Shown: positions 34,745 to 44,127 of the stretch, one piece after another
How the letters are laid out: each line of letters opens with the position of its first letter
Position numbering within the stretch: position 1 is the first letter of the stretch
From: Moraxella catarrhalis
Lineage (GTDB): Bacteria; Pseudomonadota; Gammaproteobacteria; Pseudomonadales; Moraxellaceae
Reading direction: 5' to 3'
Length of the DNA: 59,204 nt
Assembly: GCF_001632285.1 (NCBI RefSeq)
Contig: NZ_LWAH01000011.1
Coordinates: 78,042-137,245, forward strand
The notes under the pieces: generated by a model
Databases searched by the model: none
Told to the model about the DNA's origin: nothing
The model's input: only the letters and a program-made list of their open reading frames with translations
Position numbers and translations under genes: made by a program

Positions 34745-35587
34745 TTAATTTAAGGCAACTTCCAAATTATCCAAAAGTCTTGCCCCACCCAAATAACAAG
34801 CGGTCAAAATCACCAAGTTTTTATCATGGCGGCTAGCAGGTTGCAGTTGCTGATTGAGTACTTGCAAATAATCCACCGTAAAACCATCATGAGTTAATTC
34901 ATCTTTAGTTTTTTGTATCATCATATCAAAATCAGCAAAATTTGCAGACTTTAACCCACCTGCAAGCTGTTGTAAGGCCTGTGCCAGCCGTGGGGCGATG
35001 GCACGCTCTTGCTCGGTCAAATACTGGTTGCGAGACGATAACGCCAAACCGTCATCGGCTCTGACAATCTCACCGCCAATAATGTCAATCTCAAAATTTA
35101 ATTCTTGCACCAATTGGTAAATGATGGCAAGTTGCTGGTAGTCTTTTTTGCCAAATACCGCCACATCAGGACGAACGATATTAAACAGCTTACTCACCAC
35201 CAAGCCCACACCGTCAAAATGCGTGGGGCGTGTCTGACCACATAATATCTTGCTGATGCTGCCTGATAGGATTTGAACATTGGGCGGATAGACAGGGTAC
35301 ATCTCGTCCACACTTGGGGCAAAAACCAACGCCACGCCAGCTTTGGTAAGTTTTTGGCAATCGTCATCAAGCGTGCGTGGGTAACTGGCAAAGTCTTCAC
35401 CCGCCCCAAACTGAGTGGGATTGACAAAGATACTCACCACCACAACATCGGCATGTTGCTTGGCAAGATTCACAAGGGATAAATGTCCATCATGTAAATT
35501 GCCCATGGTTGGGACTAAGGCTATTTTTTGGTTGCGTAAGGGGTTTAATTTGTTTTTTAAGTCTTTGATGGTGTGACAGATGTTCAT
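34745..35587 (-). CDS. panC: Pantothenate synthetase
   Basis: PanC condenses pantoate and beta-alanine with ATP to give pantothenate, the coenzyme A precursor. The 280-residue protein has PTMGNLHDGHLSLV (HxGH nucleotidyltransferase motif), FVNPTQFGAGEDFASYPRTLDDD, GVGLVVSKLFNIVRPDVAVFGKKDYQQL and LALSSRNQYLT (KMSKS-like). It is 9 bases after panB, the enzyme for the previous branch. No panD or panE is seen in the window. Confidence 0.97.
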   Translation of the reverse strand: MNICHTIKDLKNKLNPLRNQKIALVPTMGNLHDGHLSLVNLAKQHADVVVVSIFVNPTQFGAGEDFASYPRTLDDDCQKLTKAGVALVFAPSVDEMYPVYPPNVQILSGSISKILCGQTRPTHFDGVGLVVSKLFNIVRPDVAVFGKKDYQQLAIIYQLVQELNFEIDIIGGEIVRADDGLALSSRNQYLTEQERAIAPRLAQALQQLAGGLKSANFADFDMMIQKTKDELTHDGFTVDYLQVLNQQLQPASRHDKNLVILTACYLGGARLLDNLEVALN

Positions 35588-35596
35588 GTTTTTATC

Positions 35597-36439
35597 CTAA
35601 AAACTGTGCTGTTTTGTTGGAAAGGCACGCTGCTTGACTGCATGATGATAGGCCTTAAACGCCCCAACAATGTCTTTGGTTTGGTTGCTGTCATCGGTCA
35701 AAAAATTCTTGACAAATTTGGCAGGTTTTCGGGTATAAATGCCAAGCATGTCGTGCATGACCAACACTTGCCCATCTGTATCCACACCCGCCCCAATACC
35801 AATGACAGGCACATCAAACCGCTCGGTAACGGCTTTGGCAAGCGGTGCTGGCACGCATTCAAGCAACAAAAGACTCGCCCCAGCATTCACCACCGCCGTA
35901 CAGTCTCTCATCAATTTATCCGCTTGGGCGTCTGTTTTACCTTGTACTTTATAGCCACCAAAGACATTGACCGACTGCGGCGTTAATCCCAAATGCACGC
36001 ACACAGGCACGCCGTTATTGGTCAAGACCTTAACAGTGTCGCTAAGCTCGCTGCCCCCTTCAATTTTGACCACATTCGCCCCTGCTTGCATGACCGCCTT
36101 GGCACTGGTGATGGCATCAGATAAGGTGGCATAACTCATGAATGGCAAATCGCATAAGATTAAGGCATGAGAATTACCACGCACCACATTTTGAGTGTGA
36201 TAAACCATGTCTTGAACGCCCACTGGCAAGGTTGAGCTTTGTCCTTGGACAACCATGCCCAGACTATCACCGATTAAAATGGTGTCAATGTCTGCCAACT
36301 GCATGGCGTGAGCAAAACTTGCCTCGTAACAAGTTAGGCAAGAAAATGTTTTACCCTCTGCTTTTAGTTTGTTTAAAGTAGATAGGGTGATGGGTGCTTT
36401 GGGTTTGGGGGTGATTGATGATGGGGCTTGGTCGCTCAT
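35597..36439 (-). CDS. panB: 3-methyl-2-oxobutanoate hydroxymethyltransferase
   Basis: PanB makes ketopantoate from 2-oxoisovalerate and methylene-tetrahydrofolate, linking folate (folK is two genes upstream) to pantothenate. The 280-residue TIM-barrel protein shows FSCLTCYEASFAHAM, IDTILIGDSLGMVVQG, DLPFMSYAT, GANVVKIEGG, and PVIGIGAGVDTDGQVLVMHDMLGI. It is preceded by a 48-base gap after a tiny ORF and runs on to panC. Confidence 0.97.
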   Translation of the reverse strand: MSDQAPSSITPKPKAPITLSTLNKLKAEGKTFSCLTCYEASFAHAMQLADIDTILIGDSLGMVVQGQSSTLPVGVQDMVYHTQNVVRGNSHALILCDLPFMSYATLSDAITSAKAVMQAGANVVKIEGGSELSDTVKVLTNNGVPVCVHLGLTPQSVNVFGGYKVQGKTDAQADKLMRDCTAVVNAGASLLLLECVPAPLAKAVTERFDVPVIGIGAGVDTDGQVLVMHDMLGIYTRKPAKFVKNFLTDDSNQTKDIVGAFKAYHHAVKQRAFPTKQHSF

Positions 36440-36487
36440 AGGATTGCCTTTTTAGGGTAATGGCTGTTTAAGTGATGACCGTTTCAG

Positions 36488-36553
36488 TCATAGCTGTTTA
36501 ATTTCTTCGGCACTTAGCATGGTGGCTTGGATAATCGTTTCAATGGGGGTCAT
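36488..36553 (-). CDS. Possible 21-residue small ORF in the folate/pantothenate operon
   Basis: An ATG at 36553 follows AAAGGAG at 6 bases, as strong a ribosome site as any in the window, and opens a 21-codon frame (MTPIETIIQATMLSAEEIKQL) to a TGA. It lies between folK and panB in the same direction. It could be a leader peptide, a remnant of a lost gene, or a real small protein with an amphipathic helix. No family is recognised. Confidence 0.35.
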   Translation of the reverse strand: MTPIETIIQATMLSAEEIKQL

Positions 36554-36585
36554 GTGTTGCTCCTTTGATGGTAGTTTATCCAAAC

Positions 36586-37074
36586 TTATGTCAGTTTATT
36601 CAAACCTTGCCAGCTGTTACTTTCATTTAAATCCGCCAATTTTTGCCCATTAACCAGCAAACACTCATCAATTTCAAGCATTGGAATTAACACAAAATTT
36701 CGTTCAAATAAGCCTTGATGTGGCACGGTCAGCCGTTCATGATGAATGCGTTTATCACCATATAACAAAATATCCACATCCAAAGACCGCTCACCCCAAT
36801 GACGCAATCGCACTCTTTTGGCGGTCTGTTCAAGACCTTGACAAAAATCAAGCAACTCAAGCGGTGGTAAGCTGGTATTGGCACTTAATACCGCATTGAT
36901 AAAATCGGGTTGGTCGGTGATGCCAAAGGCTTTGGATTGATACAGTGATGACATTTTCACATCGGTAAAATGTGGCGACTGTTTGAAGGCTTGTACGGCG
37001 TTGATGATATGCTCGGTGGGAGTGCCAAGTTCATTGGTAATGTTGCCACCAAGTCCAATAAAACAAGTGGTCAT
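36586..37074 (-). CDS. folK: 2-amino-4-hydroxy-6-hydroxymethyldihydropteridine pyrophosphokinase
   Basis: HPPK transfers pyrophosphate from ATP to the pterin in folate synthesis. The 162-residue protein has FIGLGGNI at the start, SSLYQSKAFGITDQPDFINAV, and the metal-binding signature RHWGERSLDVDILLYGD, then TVPHQGLFERNFVLIPMLEI. Its ATG overlaps the pcnB stop by 4 bases, so it is translationally coupled to it, the same order as in Pseudomonas and Acinetobacter. Confidence 0.96.
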   Translation of the reverse strand: MTTCFIGLGGNITNELGTPTEHIINAVQAFKQSPHFTDVKMSSLYQSKAFGITDQPDFINAVLSANTSLPPLELLDFCQGLEQTAKRVRLRHWGERSLDVDILLYGDKRIHHERLTVPHQGLFERNFVLIPMLEIDECLLVNGQKLADLNESNSWQGLNKLT

Positions 37075-38870
37075 ATGCTGTCTGCCTTTGGTTTGGCATT
37101 AGATTTACGGCGGCGTGTTCTTTTTGGCTTGGCTTGATTTTCTACAAGCTTAGGCTCAATATCAGTGACACCATCAACTTGTTTAGATTGATGGCGTGAT
37201 GGTTTTTTTGTTTGAGCCGATTGTTTAGAGCCAGACCAATGCTCGTCTGACTGCTTGATCAACCCTTGTTCACGCTCTTTGATGGATAAAGTGGATGATG
37301 GTTTACGCTTACGATGGCGAGATGCTGGAATATACGGCTCATCATTGGCAAGCAATTTTTCAAAATCAGCTTGTGTAAAATTCACTGGCTCAAAGACAGG
37401 CGTAGGCACGGCAGGCGTTGGCAATTTGGTTCGTGCTTTAGTTTTTTTGACCAAATCTTCTGCACCCGCCACCACAAATAATGGTTCAGGGCGTGTTTTG
37501 ATTAGCTCATCGTCACTACGCAAAGACAACTCTTTAAGCTGCTCAAGCTCACGAGTCTTGGTATCTTTTTTGGCATTACGATCACGGCGACGCTTTGGCG
37601 TGCCTGCTTGCGTACCAAACGCCTCAATCATGATCGCTTTATCAACAGCACTGGCGTCCTGATACGCCTGCCACCAAGCACCCATATTTTGGGTCGGCTC
37701 AGATAATGGATGGGTATCATAACCTTCTCTGAGTACCAAAAAATCAAATGCGGCACGAAATTTTGGCAGACGCTCCAAATTAGCGATATCACGCACCCTT
37801 GGATTGACAAGCTTAGGCTGAAGCAACCAAATATCTGTAATGAATTGTTCGGCAAACTTAGGTATGGCAGTTTTGATACGCTGGGCGTCAATGGTTTTTT
37901 CGGCAGCCTTAATCTGTGCTTCATGAAACGGTAAGCCACGCTTTTTATATTTCGCCAATTGATACAGATAATTTTCCCACAGCATCGCTGCATAAAAAAA
38001 TGCTGGATTGACACTTTTGTCTGCTGCGATACGCCGATCGGTATTTCGGGCGACCACCATCATCAAAGGCGTCGGCTCATTGGGTGCAAAGCTCATCAAA
38101 CTTGACATCGCCCCATGTTCAAACAACAGTGGCAACAGCGGCGTCAAATAGCCACCACCGAACATTTTTTGAGTTTCATCATAAAGACGATGGGCAGAGA
38201 CTTGCTCCAAAAGCGTCCAATTGTCTTGATGAAATTGATTTGCCAAATCTTGATCAAATTCAAAACCCAGTTTCGCCTTAAATCGCAACGCACGCAGCAG
38301 ACGAACAGGGTCTTCTTCAATACGCACCTTGGCATCACCAAGTAAGCGAAGCGTATGACTGTCGATGTCTTTTAATGCACCACAAAAATCCAGCACTTCA
38401 CCCTTAATTGGCTGATAATACAACGCATTGATAGAAAAATCACGACGAGCAAAATCTTGCTCAATATCGCCCCAAACATTATCACGGATAATCATACCGT
38501 CATCGGTGGTGTGTGTATCGTCTTTGGGTGGAGCACGAAAAGTCGCCACCTCAATCATCTCACGACCTGAATACACATGTGCCAACTGAAAACGCCGCCC
38601 AATGATACGACAACGACCCCCAAAAATTGCCTTAATCTCATGCGGTCTTGCATCGGTCACCGCATCAAAATCTTTAGGTGCCAAACCAAGTAAGCTGTCT
38701 CTAACGCCACCGCCAACAATATAAGCATCAAATCCTGCTTTTTGTAGTGTGCCGATGACCTCGACAATACTGTGCGGCAAACTGCCTTTTTGTAGTCGCA
38801 GCGATTTGGCTGAATGTGTGGTACAAATACTCTTTTTGGTTTGTTTTGGCTTTTTAGGCACTTTGCCCAT
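37071..38870 (-). CDS. pcnB: Poly(A) polymerase I
   Basis: PcnB adds 3' poly(A) tails that promote RNA decay. The 599-residue protein has the class II nucleotidyltransferase head YIVGGGVRDSLLGLAPKDFDAVTDA, RDFSINALYYQP and the RNA-binding arginine region RIEEDPVRLLRALRFKAKLGF. From about residue 410 it has a long, low-complexity, Lys/Arg-rich tail (RRRDRNAKK, SRHRKRKP, KPKRTRRRKS) that is longer than in E. coli and probably binds RNA. A comparison with tRNA nucleotidyltransferase favours PcnB through the length and basic tail. AAGGAG precedes the ATG. It heads the operon through folK, panB, panC and rapZ. Confidence 0.94.
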   Translation of the reverse strand: MGKVPKKPKQTKKSICTTHSAKSLRLQKGSLPHSIVEVIGTLQKAGFDAYIVGGGVRDSLLGLAPKDFDAVTDARPHEIKAIFGGRCRIIGRRFQLAHVYSGREMIEVATFRAPPKDDTHTTDDGMIIRDNVWGDIEQDFARRDFSINALYYQPIKGEVLDFCGALKDIDSHTLRLLGDAKVRIEEDPVRLLRALRFKAKLGFEFDQDLANQFHQDNWTLLEQVSAHRLYDETQKMFGGGYLTPLLPLLFEHGAMSSLMSFAPNEPTPLMMVVARNTDRRIAADKSVNPAFFYAAMLWENYLYQLAKYKKRGLPFHEAQIKAAEKTIDAQRIKTAIPKFAEQFITDIWLLQPKLVNPRVRDIANLERLPKFRAAFDFLVLREGYDTHPLSEPTQNMGAWWQAYQDASAVDKAIMIEAFGTQAGTPKRRRDRNAKKDTKTRELEQLKELSLRSDDELIKTRPEPLFVVAGAEDLVKKTKARTKLPTPAVPTPVFEPVNFTQADFEKLLANDEPYIPASRHRKRKPSSTLSIKEREQGLIKQSDEHWSGSKQSAQTKKPSRHQSKQVDGVTDIEPKLVENQAKPKRTRRRKSNAKPKADSI

Positions 38871-39048
38871 GCCTACTCCTTGATTACTGGGGCATTGCCC
38901 AAAAACTGACTGAAGTAAATCCTTTATTTTACCGCTTATCCATCAAAAAAGCGAATAAAAAACCAATATTTTCACCAAAATTGGGGTGATACCAGTTTGA
39001 TTTTGGGTATTTTTTCAGTTGGGCTAAAAAATTTATGATTGCTCAAGA

Positions 39049-39387
39049 TTAATTTGCCACGCTTAAGCGGTGACGGTTCTTATTTAAAATGGCAGGTCCA
39101 ATACCTTTGACATTCATCAGTGATTGAACTGAGTCAAATTTGCCATGCTCGTGCCGATAATCCACGATGGCTTGGGCGGTCTTATGCCCCACGCCCACCA
39201 AGCTTATAAAGTCGGCTTGGCTTGCGGTATTGATATTTAGGCGTTTGGATTTTTGGGTACTTATCAGTGCTTGATAGGCACTTTTTGTATCAGCATAGCA
39301 CTGTTTGGGCGGATTGGCATATCCAAAGCCTGCACACAAAAGACCGACAAATAATAAGGCGATGGGTGATAAAGTATTAAGTTTCAT
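39049..39387 (-). CDS. comEA: ComEA-type helix-hairpin-helix DNA-binding protein
   Basis: ComEA binds double-stranded DNA in the periplasm and ratchets it inward during natural transformation. The 112-residue protein has a signal peptide (about 1-24, LLCAGFGYA) and a tandem helix-hairpin-helix at the C-terminus: NINTASQADFISLVGVGHKTAQAIVDYR and SLMNVKGIGPAILNKNR. This fits the naturally competent lifestyle of Moraxella. It overlaps the mazG stop by 11 bases. Confidence 0.92.
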   Translation of the reverse strand: MKLNTLSPIALLFVGLLCAGFGYANPPKQCYADTKSAYQALISTQKSKRLNINTASQADFISLVGVGHKTAQAIVDYRHEHGKFDSVQSLMNVKGIGPAILNKNRHRLSVAN

Positions 39388-40216
39388 TTGCCTTTGCCAG
39401 CTCCCAATAACGATCTATTTCTGCCAAATCACTATTCTCAAACGATTTACCCCGTTCCGTCAGCGACTGCTCAACAAATGCAAAACGGCGACGAAATTTA
39501 CCGACAGTGCCCTGAAGTGCCATCTCGCTATCAATACCCAAATGGCGTGCCAAATTGGTCAACACAAACAGCACATCGCCCAGCTCATCAGATAATTTTT
39601 GCTTTTGATTATCGCTTAGCGTATCTGTTTTATAATTAAAATCACCCAAAGGCAATAACTCATAAAGCTCGCCCAATTCTTCATTGAGTTTATCAAGTAC
39701 ACCTTGCAGATTTGACCAATCAAAGCCAACGCTTGCTGCTTTGCCTTGTAAATGCTGAGATTGCATGAGTGCACTACCTGCCTTGACATCAGACAACAGG
39801 CGTATGGGCTGACCCAAAGCCGCCAAATGTGCTTTTTCTTGGGCTTTAATCTCATCCCATCGGCGTTTGACATCAGCATCGGTTTGTAAATTTTCTTGCT
39901 CAAAAACATGCGGATGGCGACGGATCAGCTTATCTTGTAATGCCAAAATCACCGCCGACATATCAAAACGCCCTGCCTCTTGATATAAATGCGTATGAAA
40001 AACTACCTGCAATAGCACATCGCCCAACTCACTTTTGAGCTGCTCGGTGGCAAATGCTGAGCCATCATCGGTCTGAATGGCTTCAATCAGCTCATAAACC
40101 TCTTCGATGGCATATTTTTGTAAACTGGCGTTGGTTTGCTTGGCATCCCAAGGGCAATCGGTGCGAAGGCGTGCCATCAATGCAAGCAAATCATCAAAAT
40201 TGTCGGTTGGCGTCAT
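39377..40216 (-). CDS. mazG: Nucleoside triphosphate pyrophosphohydrolase MazG
   Basis: MazG hydrolyses NTPs to NMP and pyrophosphate, cleaning up damaged nucleotides. The 279-residue protein has two MazG domains: the N-terminal one with RTDCPWDAKQTNASLQKYAIEEVYELIEAI and ELGDVLLQVVFHTHL, and a C-terminal one with EELGELYELL and DELGDVLFVLTNLARHLGID. The EExxE and ExxD metal ligands are present in both. GGAGG precedes the ATG. A terminator separates it from cysK upstream. Confidence 0.95.
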   Translation of the reverse strand: MTPTDNFDDLLALMARLRTDCPWDAKQTNASLQKYAIEEVYELIEAIQTDDGSAFATEQLKSELGDVLLQVVFHTHLYQEAGRFDMSAVILALQDKLIRRHPHVFEQENLQTDADVKRRWDEIKAQEKAHLAALGQPIRLLSDVKAGSALMQSQHLQGKAASVGFDWSNLQGVLDKLNEELGELYELLPLGDFNYKTDTLSDNQKQKLSDELGDVLFVLTNLARHLGIDSEMALQGTVGKFRRRFAFVEQSLTERGKSFENSDLAEIDRYWELAKANET

Positions 40217-40229
40217 ACACCCTCCAATA

Positions 40230-40264
40230 AAAATCTCCTTATTGTTATAATAACAACAAGGAGA
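40230..40264 (-). terminator. Terminator after cysK
   Basis: Arms at about 40234-40247 and 40250-40264 (CTCCTTATTGTTAT with AACAACAAGGAG) pair with one mismatch and a very short loop. Read on the minus strand the stem is followed by ATTTTTATT. It lies between cysK and mazG. Confidence 0.7.
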
Positions 40265-40286
40265 GTTTGGTCAATTTAAAAGATAC

Positions 40287-41216
40287 TCATTGTGCCAAAT
40301 CAGCAAATAATGCTGTTGACAAATAACGCTCACCTGATGATGGTATGATAACGACGATAAGCTTACCTGCGTTTTCTTCTCGTGCCGCCAATTCAAGTGC
40401 CGCCGAAACTGCCGCACCTGATGAGATACCAACAAGCAAGCCTTCTTTGGCTGCCATATCTCGTGCCACACTAAAGGCATCTTCATTAGCGACTTTGATG
40501 ACCTCATCATAGATATCCGTATTGAGTACTGATGGGATAAACCCTGCACCAATGCCTTGAATTGGGTGCGGGCCTTTTTCGCCGCCTGATAAAACAGGTG
40601 AAGCCAATGGCTCAACTGCAACAATTTGAATGGCTTCTTTTTTGGCTTTGAGTGTCTCACCGACACCTGTCACTGTACCACCTGTACCCACACCTGAGAC
40701 AAAAATATCCACCTGACCATCTGTATCCGCCCAAATCTCTTCGGCTGTTGTTGTACGGTGGATTTGTGGATTGGCTAAATTATCAAATTGGCGTGGCATA
40801 AAATAGCCGTCTTGGGCAGCAAGCTCATTGGCTTTGGCAATCGCCCCACCCATGCCCTCAGCCGCTGGCGTCAACACAAGCTTGGCCCCATACGCACGAA
40901 GCAACGCACGACGCTCAAGGCTCATGCTCTCAGGCATGGTAATCACCAAGCGGTAACCTCGTGCCGCTGCCACCATGGCAAGCCCAATGCCTGTATTGCC
41001 ACTGGTCGCCTCAACGATGGTGGTGTCTTTGGTCAAAAGCCCTGATTTTTCGGCATCGTCAATCATAGAAAGGGCAATGCGATCCTTGACCGAACTTGCT
41101 GGATTGGCATACTCAAGCTTGACCACCACACGAGCAGATAAGCCTTCGGTGAGGCGATTGAGTTCGACAAGCGGGGTTTTACCGATAAGGTCAGTCACAC
41201 TTTTTGCAATATTCAT
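40287..41216 (-). CDS. cysK: Cysteine synthase A
   Basis: CysK is a PLP enzyme that makes cysteine from O-acetylserine and sulfide. The protein has the PLP lysine in [33 protein letters not shown] for the substrate loop, [14 protein letters not shown] for the phosphate cup and [15 protein letters not shown]. The length (309 residues) and sequence favour CysK over CysM. Three ATGs occur in a row; the third (41216) is chosen because GGAG lies 7 bases before it. An extended -10 about 115 bases upstream may be its promoter. Confidence 0.95.
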   Translation of the reverse strand: MNIAKSVTDLIGKTPLVELNRLTEGLSARVVVKLEYANPASSVKDRIALSMIDDAEKSGLLTKDTTIVEATSGNTGIGLAMVAAARGYRLVITMPESMSLERRALLRAYGAKLVLTPAAEGMGGAIAKANELAAQDGYFMPRQFDNLANPQIHRTTTAEEIWADTDGQVDIFVSGVGTGGTVTGVGETLKAKKEAIQIVAVEPLASPVLSGGEKGPHPIQGIGAGFIPSVLNTDIYDEVIKVANEDAFSVARDMAAKEGLLVGISSGAAVSAALELAAREENAGKLIVVIIPSSGERYLSTALFADLAQ

Positions 41217-41721
41217 CATCATACTCCAAATGAATTCAGTTCATGTTTGTTGGGGTTTTCTTGGTATTTTATTAAATTGGTATCGATATCATGACCATGC
41301 TTGAATTTACATCATCACAATAACAAGCTTACTATAACAAATTTTTCAAGATTTTAGTACCAGTATGCTCATAAATTCTATGCCATTCATTGTTATACTT
41401 ATGCCATGTTTTAATTTGACCGTGAATCCTTGTTTGGCATTTAGCACATTATCAAAAATCATGGTACAATCAAATCAGTTTTTGAAACACGGCCGCATTT
41501 ACCAATCACTGATCGCCAATTGACGAAACTTACAATTTTAGTCGATGTTTGTATAAAAATGGTAAAATTGAGCGGCTTAAAAGTCAAAAACCTGTCTGAT
41601 GACACTCACAGACTGCATTTTTCCTTGAAAATGAGCCATGTCTCTCATTTTTTATCGTAAATATCAAAGGCAGGCACGCTCTAGATATTTTTATTTCATC
41701 ATTTTTATTTGATATCAAGCC
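41217..41721. other. Long divergent intergenic region between cysK and manB
   Basis: This 505-base gap has no coding frame that looks real. Several extended -10-like elements are present: TGT-TATAGT on the minus strand at 41339-41331, and TGG-TACAAT near 41462-41470 and TGG-TAAAAT near 41560-41568 on the plus strand for manB. The length leaves room for a small RNA or regulatory sites, but none is identified. Confidence 0.4.
41331..41339 (-). promoter_or_regulatory. Candidate extended -10 for cysK
   Basis: On the minus strand TGT is followed directly by TATAGT (41336-41331). The -35 position reads TACTAA, a poor match. The leader would be about 110 bases. Confidence 0.4.
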
Positions 41722-43146
41722 ATGACAATGACAAATTTTTCTGCAATAACCATTTCTTGCTTTAAGGCGTATGATGTCCGAGGTGAGCTGGGTGTGACGC
41801 TTGATGAGCATATCAGCTATCGCATTGCTCGTGCCTTTGCCCAAATCCTAAAATCTCAAAACACCGCCGAGCATCCTACCATCGTCATCGGCTCAGATAT
41901 TAGACCATCAAGCCATAGCCTGAAACTTGCCGCCATCCAAGGCATAACAGACGCTGGCGTGGATGTGATTGACCTTGGTATGACAGGCACCGAAGAGGTG
42001 TATTTTGCGACCAGTCACTATAACACCATCGGTGGGATTGAGGTAACTGCAAGCCACAATCCCATCAATTATAATGGCTTAAAAATGGTACGTGAAAACT
42101 CACGCCCCATCAGTGCCGATACTGGATTGGCCGAGGTGCGTGCATTGGCTGAAAGTGGTAATTTTATTCAAAGTAAAAAAGGCAGCATCACCCAAAACAC
42201 CGACAAAACCGCTTATATTGATAAACTGATGAGCTTTATTGACACGAGCAAATTTCTCCCCAAAAAAATCGTCATCAACAGTGGCAATGGCTCGGCAGGT
42301 CCTGTCATTGATACCCTTGAAGTACGCTTAGCAGGTTCACCGATTGAGCTGCTTAAAATACATCATCAGCCTGATGGTAACTTTCCCAACGGTATCCCAA
42401 ACCCCATGATCATCGCCAATCAAGCCGCTACCCGTGATGCCGTCATCGCACACAAAGCGGACTTTGGTGTGGCATTTGATGGGGATTTTGACCGTTGTTT
42501 TTTGTTTGATGAAAACGGACGATTTATTGATGGCAGTTATGTGGTTGGTATGCTGGCAGCGGCATTTTTACAAAAATATCCCAAGCAGACCATCGTTTAT
42601 GATCCACGCGTCATTTATAACACTCAAAATGTCATCAAAAAGATGCAAGGTACGCCCGCTCTTAGTAAATCTGGGCATTCATTCATCAAGCAAGTCATGC
42701 GTGAAACAAAAGCCATCTATGGCGGTGAAATGTCGGCACACCATTATTTTAAAGACTTTTTTTATTGTGATAGTGGCATGATTCCTTGGCTGCTATTAAT
42801 TGAGCTGTTGTCAGTCACAGGCAAGTCCTTGGCAGAGCTTGTTGATGATTACATTCAAGATTTCCCAAGTTCAGGTGAGCGTAATTTTAGGCTGGATAAA
42901 ACTAATGCTGCCACCATCAGCCAAGGTCTGGAACAAAAATACGCCCACCTTAATCCCCAAAAAAATACCTTAGATGGACTGAGCTTGGATTTTGGTAATT
43001 GGCGGTTTAATTTGCGTTCAAGCAATACCGAACCGCTCATTCGCCTAAATGTCGAGGCATGCGGTGATGCCACACTGTTAACTCAAAAAACCAAAGAAAT
43101 CATCGACTATCTCCAAAAACAAGGGGCAATCGCCACCGACCATTGA
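41722..43146 (+). CDS. manB: Phosphomannomutase/phosphoglucomutase
   Basis: The enzyme interconverts mannose or glucose 6- and 1-phosphates. The 474-residue protein has the four family regions: FKAYDVRGELG, the phosphoserine loop GGIEVTASHNPINYNG, the metal-binding FGVAFDGDFDRCFLFDENG, and the sugar-specific GGEMSAHHYFKDFFYCDSG, plus the phosphate-binding RSSNTEPLIRLNVEA. GEMSAHH is typical of PMM/PGM. With galU and pgi it connects fructose-6-phosphate, glucose-1-phosphate and UDP-glucose. Specificity for mannose or glucose (algC-type) is not decided by sequence. ATGs at 41722 and 41728 are both possible starts. Confidence 0.92.
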   Translation: MTMTNFSAITISCFKAYDVRGELGVTLDEHISYRIARAFAQILKSQNTAEHPTIVIGSDIRPSSHSLKLAAIQGITDAGVDVIDLGMTGTEEVYFATSHYNTIGGIEVTASHNPINYNGLKMVRENSRPISADTGLAEVRALAESGNFIQSKKGSITQNTDKTAYIDKLMSFIDTSKFLPKKIVINSGNGSAGPVIDTLEVRLAGSPIELLKIHHQPDGNFPNGIPNPMIIANQAATRDAVIAHKADFGVAFDGDFDRCFLFDENGRFIDGSYVVGMLAAAFLQKYPKQTIVYDPRVIYNTQNVIKKMQGTPALSKSGHSFIKQVMRETKAIYGGEMSAHHYFKDFFYCDSGMIPWLLLIELLSVTGKSLAELVDDYIQDFPSSGERNFRLDKTNAATISQGLEQKYAHLNPQKNTLDGLSLDFGNWRFNLRSSNTEPLIRLNVEACGDATLLTQKTKEIIDYLQKQGAIATDH

Positions 43147-43158
43147 TTTATCTTATCC

Positions 43159-43196
43159 ATAACAATAACCACTGATATTTTGGTGGCTATTGTTAT
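43159..43196. terminator. Bidirectional terminator between manB and qmcA
   Basis: Arms ATAACAATAACCAC and GTGGCTATTGTTAT (about 43159-43172 and 43182-43196) pair with one mismatch around a T-rich loop. It separates two convergent genes. Confidence 0.7.
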
Positions 43197-43214
43197 GATT
43201 GGATTTAGCTTGCC

Positions 43215-44072
43215 TTAGACTTTAAATTTATCACCCACCAAACCCTTGACCGTATTTAAAATATCGGCAGGCAGTACCACCATTTTGGCATTATTTGACT
43301 TTGCCATCTCGTTCATCGCTTTGATGTATTGCTCGCCCAAAAGATACACCACAGGCATATCTTTACCATCCATTGCCTGAGAAATCAGACGAATCGATTC
43401 TTCAGAACCACGCGCCAAGACGACTTGAGCCTCAGCATCACGGCGAGAGGCTTCTAGGCGACCATCTGCCTCCAAGATGGCGGCCTGTTTTTGCCCATCG
43501 GCACGGGTGACGGTGGCACGGCGTTGACGCTCAGCCGCCGCTTGCTCCTCCATCGCCAACTGCATGGTCGCTGATGGCTTGATGTCTTGGATTTCCACAG
43601 TTTTTAGGGTGATTCCCCAGTCAGAAATATCATCACTGATGGCATGTTTTAGCTGTGCTTTAATTTGGTCACGACTGGATAAGGCAGCATCCAAATCCAT
43701 CTCACCGATGATGGAGCGTAAGGATGTTTGTACCAAATTACGAATGCCATGTTCATAATTTTCGATGCCATAGACTGCCTGCTCAGGCTGCACAATATTG
43801 ATGTATGCCACTGCATTGGCGATGATGACCACATTATCGCGTGTGATGACCTCTTGGCTTGGAATATCAAGCACGATGTCTTTGGTGGTTACTTTATAAG
43901 CCACAGTATCCACATAAGGAATAATAAAATTCAGACCCGGCTCAAGCGTTTGGTGATATTTACCCAAACGCTGAATGATCCATTTTTCGCCTTGCGACAC
44001 CATTTTTACGCCTTTATAAATGGTGAATACCACCAAAGCAATGAGTACCAAAATAATGACGGTAAATTCCAT
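43215..44072 (-). CDS. qmcA: SPFH/stomatin-family membrane protein (QmcA-like)
   Basis: The 285-residue protein has one N-terminal membrane anchor (about 3-22), then an SPFH/band 7 domain (QGEKWIIQRLGKYHQTLEPGLNFIIPYVD onward) and a long Ala/Glu/Arg-rich coiled coil (EEQAAAERQRRATVTRADGQ). Such proteins assemble into large membrane cages or microdomains and act with NfeD partners and the FtsH protease. It follows an nfeD gene by 55 bases, matching the E. coli qmcA-ybbJ pair. AAGGA lies before the ATG. A 16-base tandem duplication sits in the gap. Confidence 0.93.
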   Translation of the reverse strand: MEFTVIILVLIALVVFTIYKGVKMVSQGEKWIIQRLGKYHQTLEPGLNFIIPYVDTVAYKVTTKDIVLDIPSQEVITRDNVVIIANAVAYINIVQPEQAVYGIENYEHGIRNLVQTSLRSIIGEMDLDAALSSRDQIKAQLKHAISDDISDWGITLKTVEIQDIKPSATMQLAMEEQAAAERQRRATVTRADGQKQAAILEADGRLEASRRDAEAQVVLARGSEESIRLISQAMDGKDMPVVYLLGEQYIKAMNEMAKSNNAKMVVLPADILNTVKGLVGDKFKV

Positions 44073-44082
44073 AGCTTTCCTT

Positions 44083-44114
44083 GTTATTATGTATAAAAGT
44101 TATTATGTATAAAA
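44083..44114. repeat. 16-base tandem duplication between nfeD and qmcA
   Basis: GTTATTATGTATAAAA is present twice in perfect tandem (44083-44098, 44099-44114) just upstream of the qmcA ribosome site. It spaces the two cistrons and could vary in copy number. Confidence 0.85.
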
Positions 44115-44127
44115 AATAAATTTGGCG

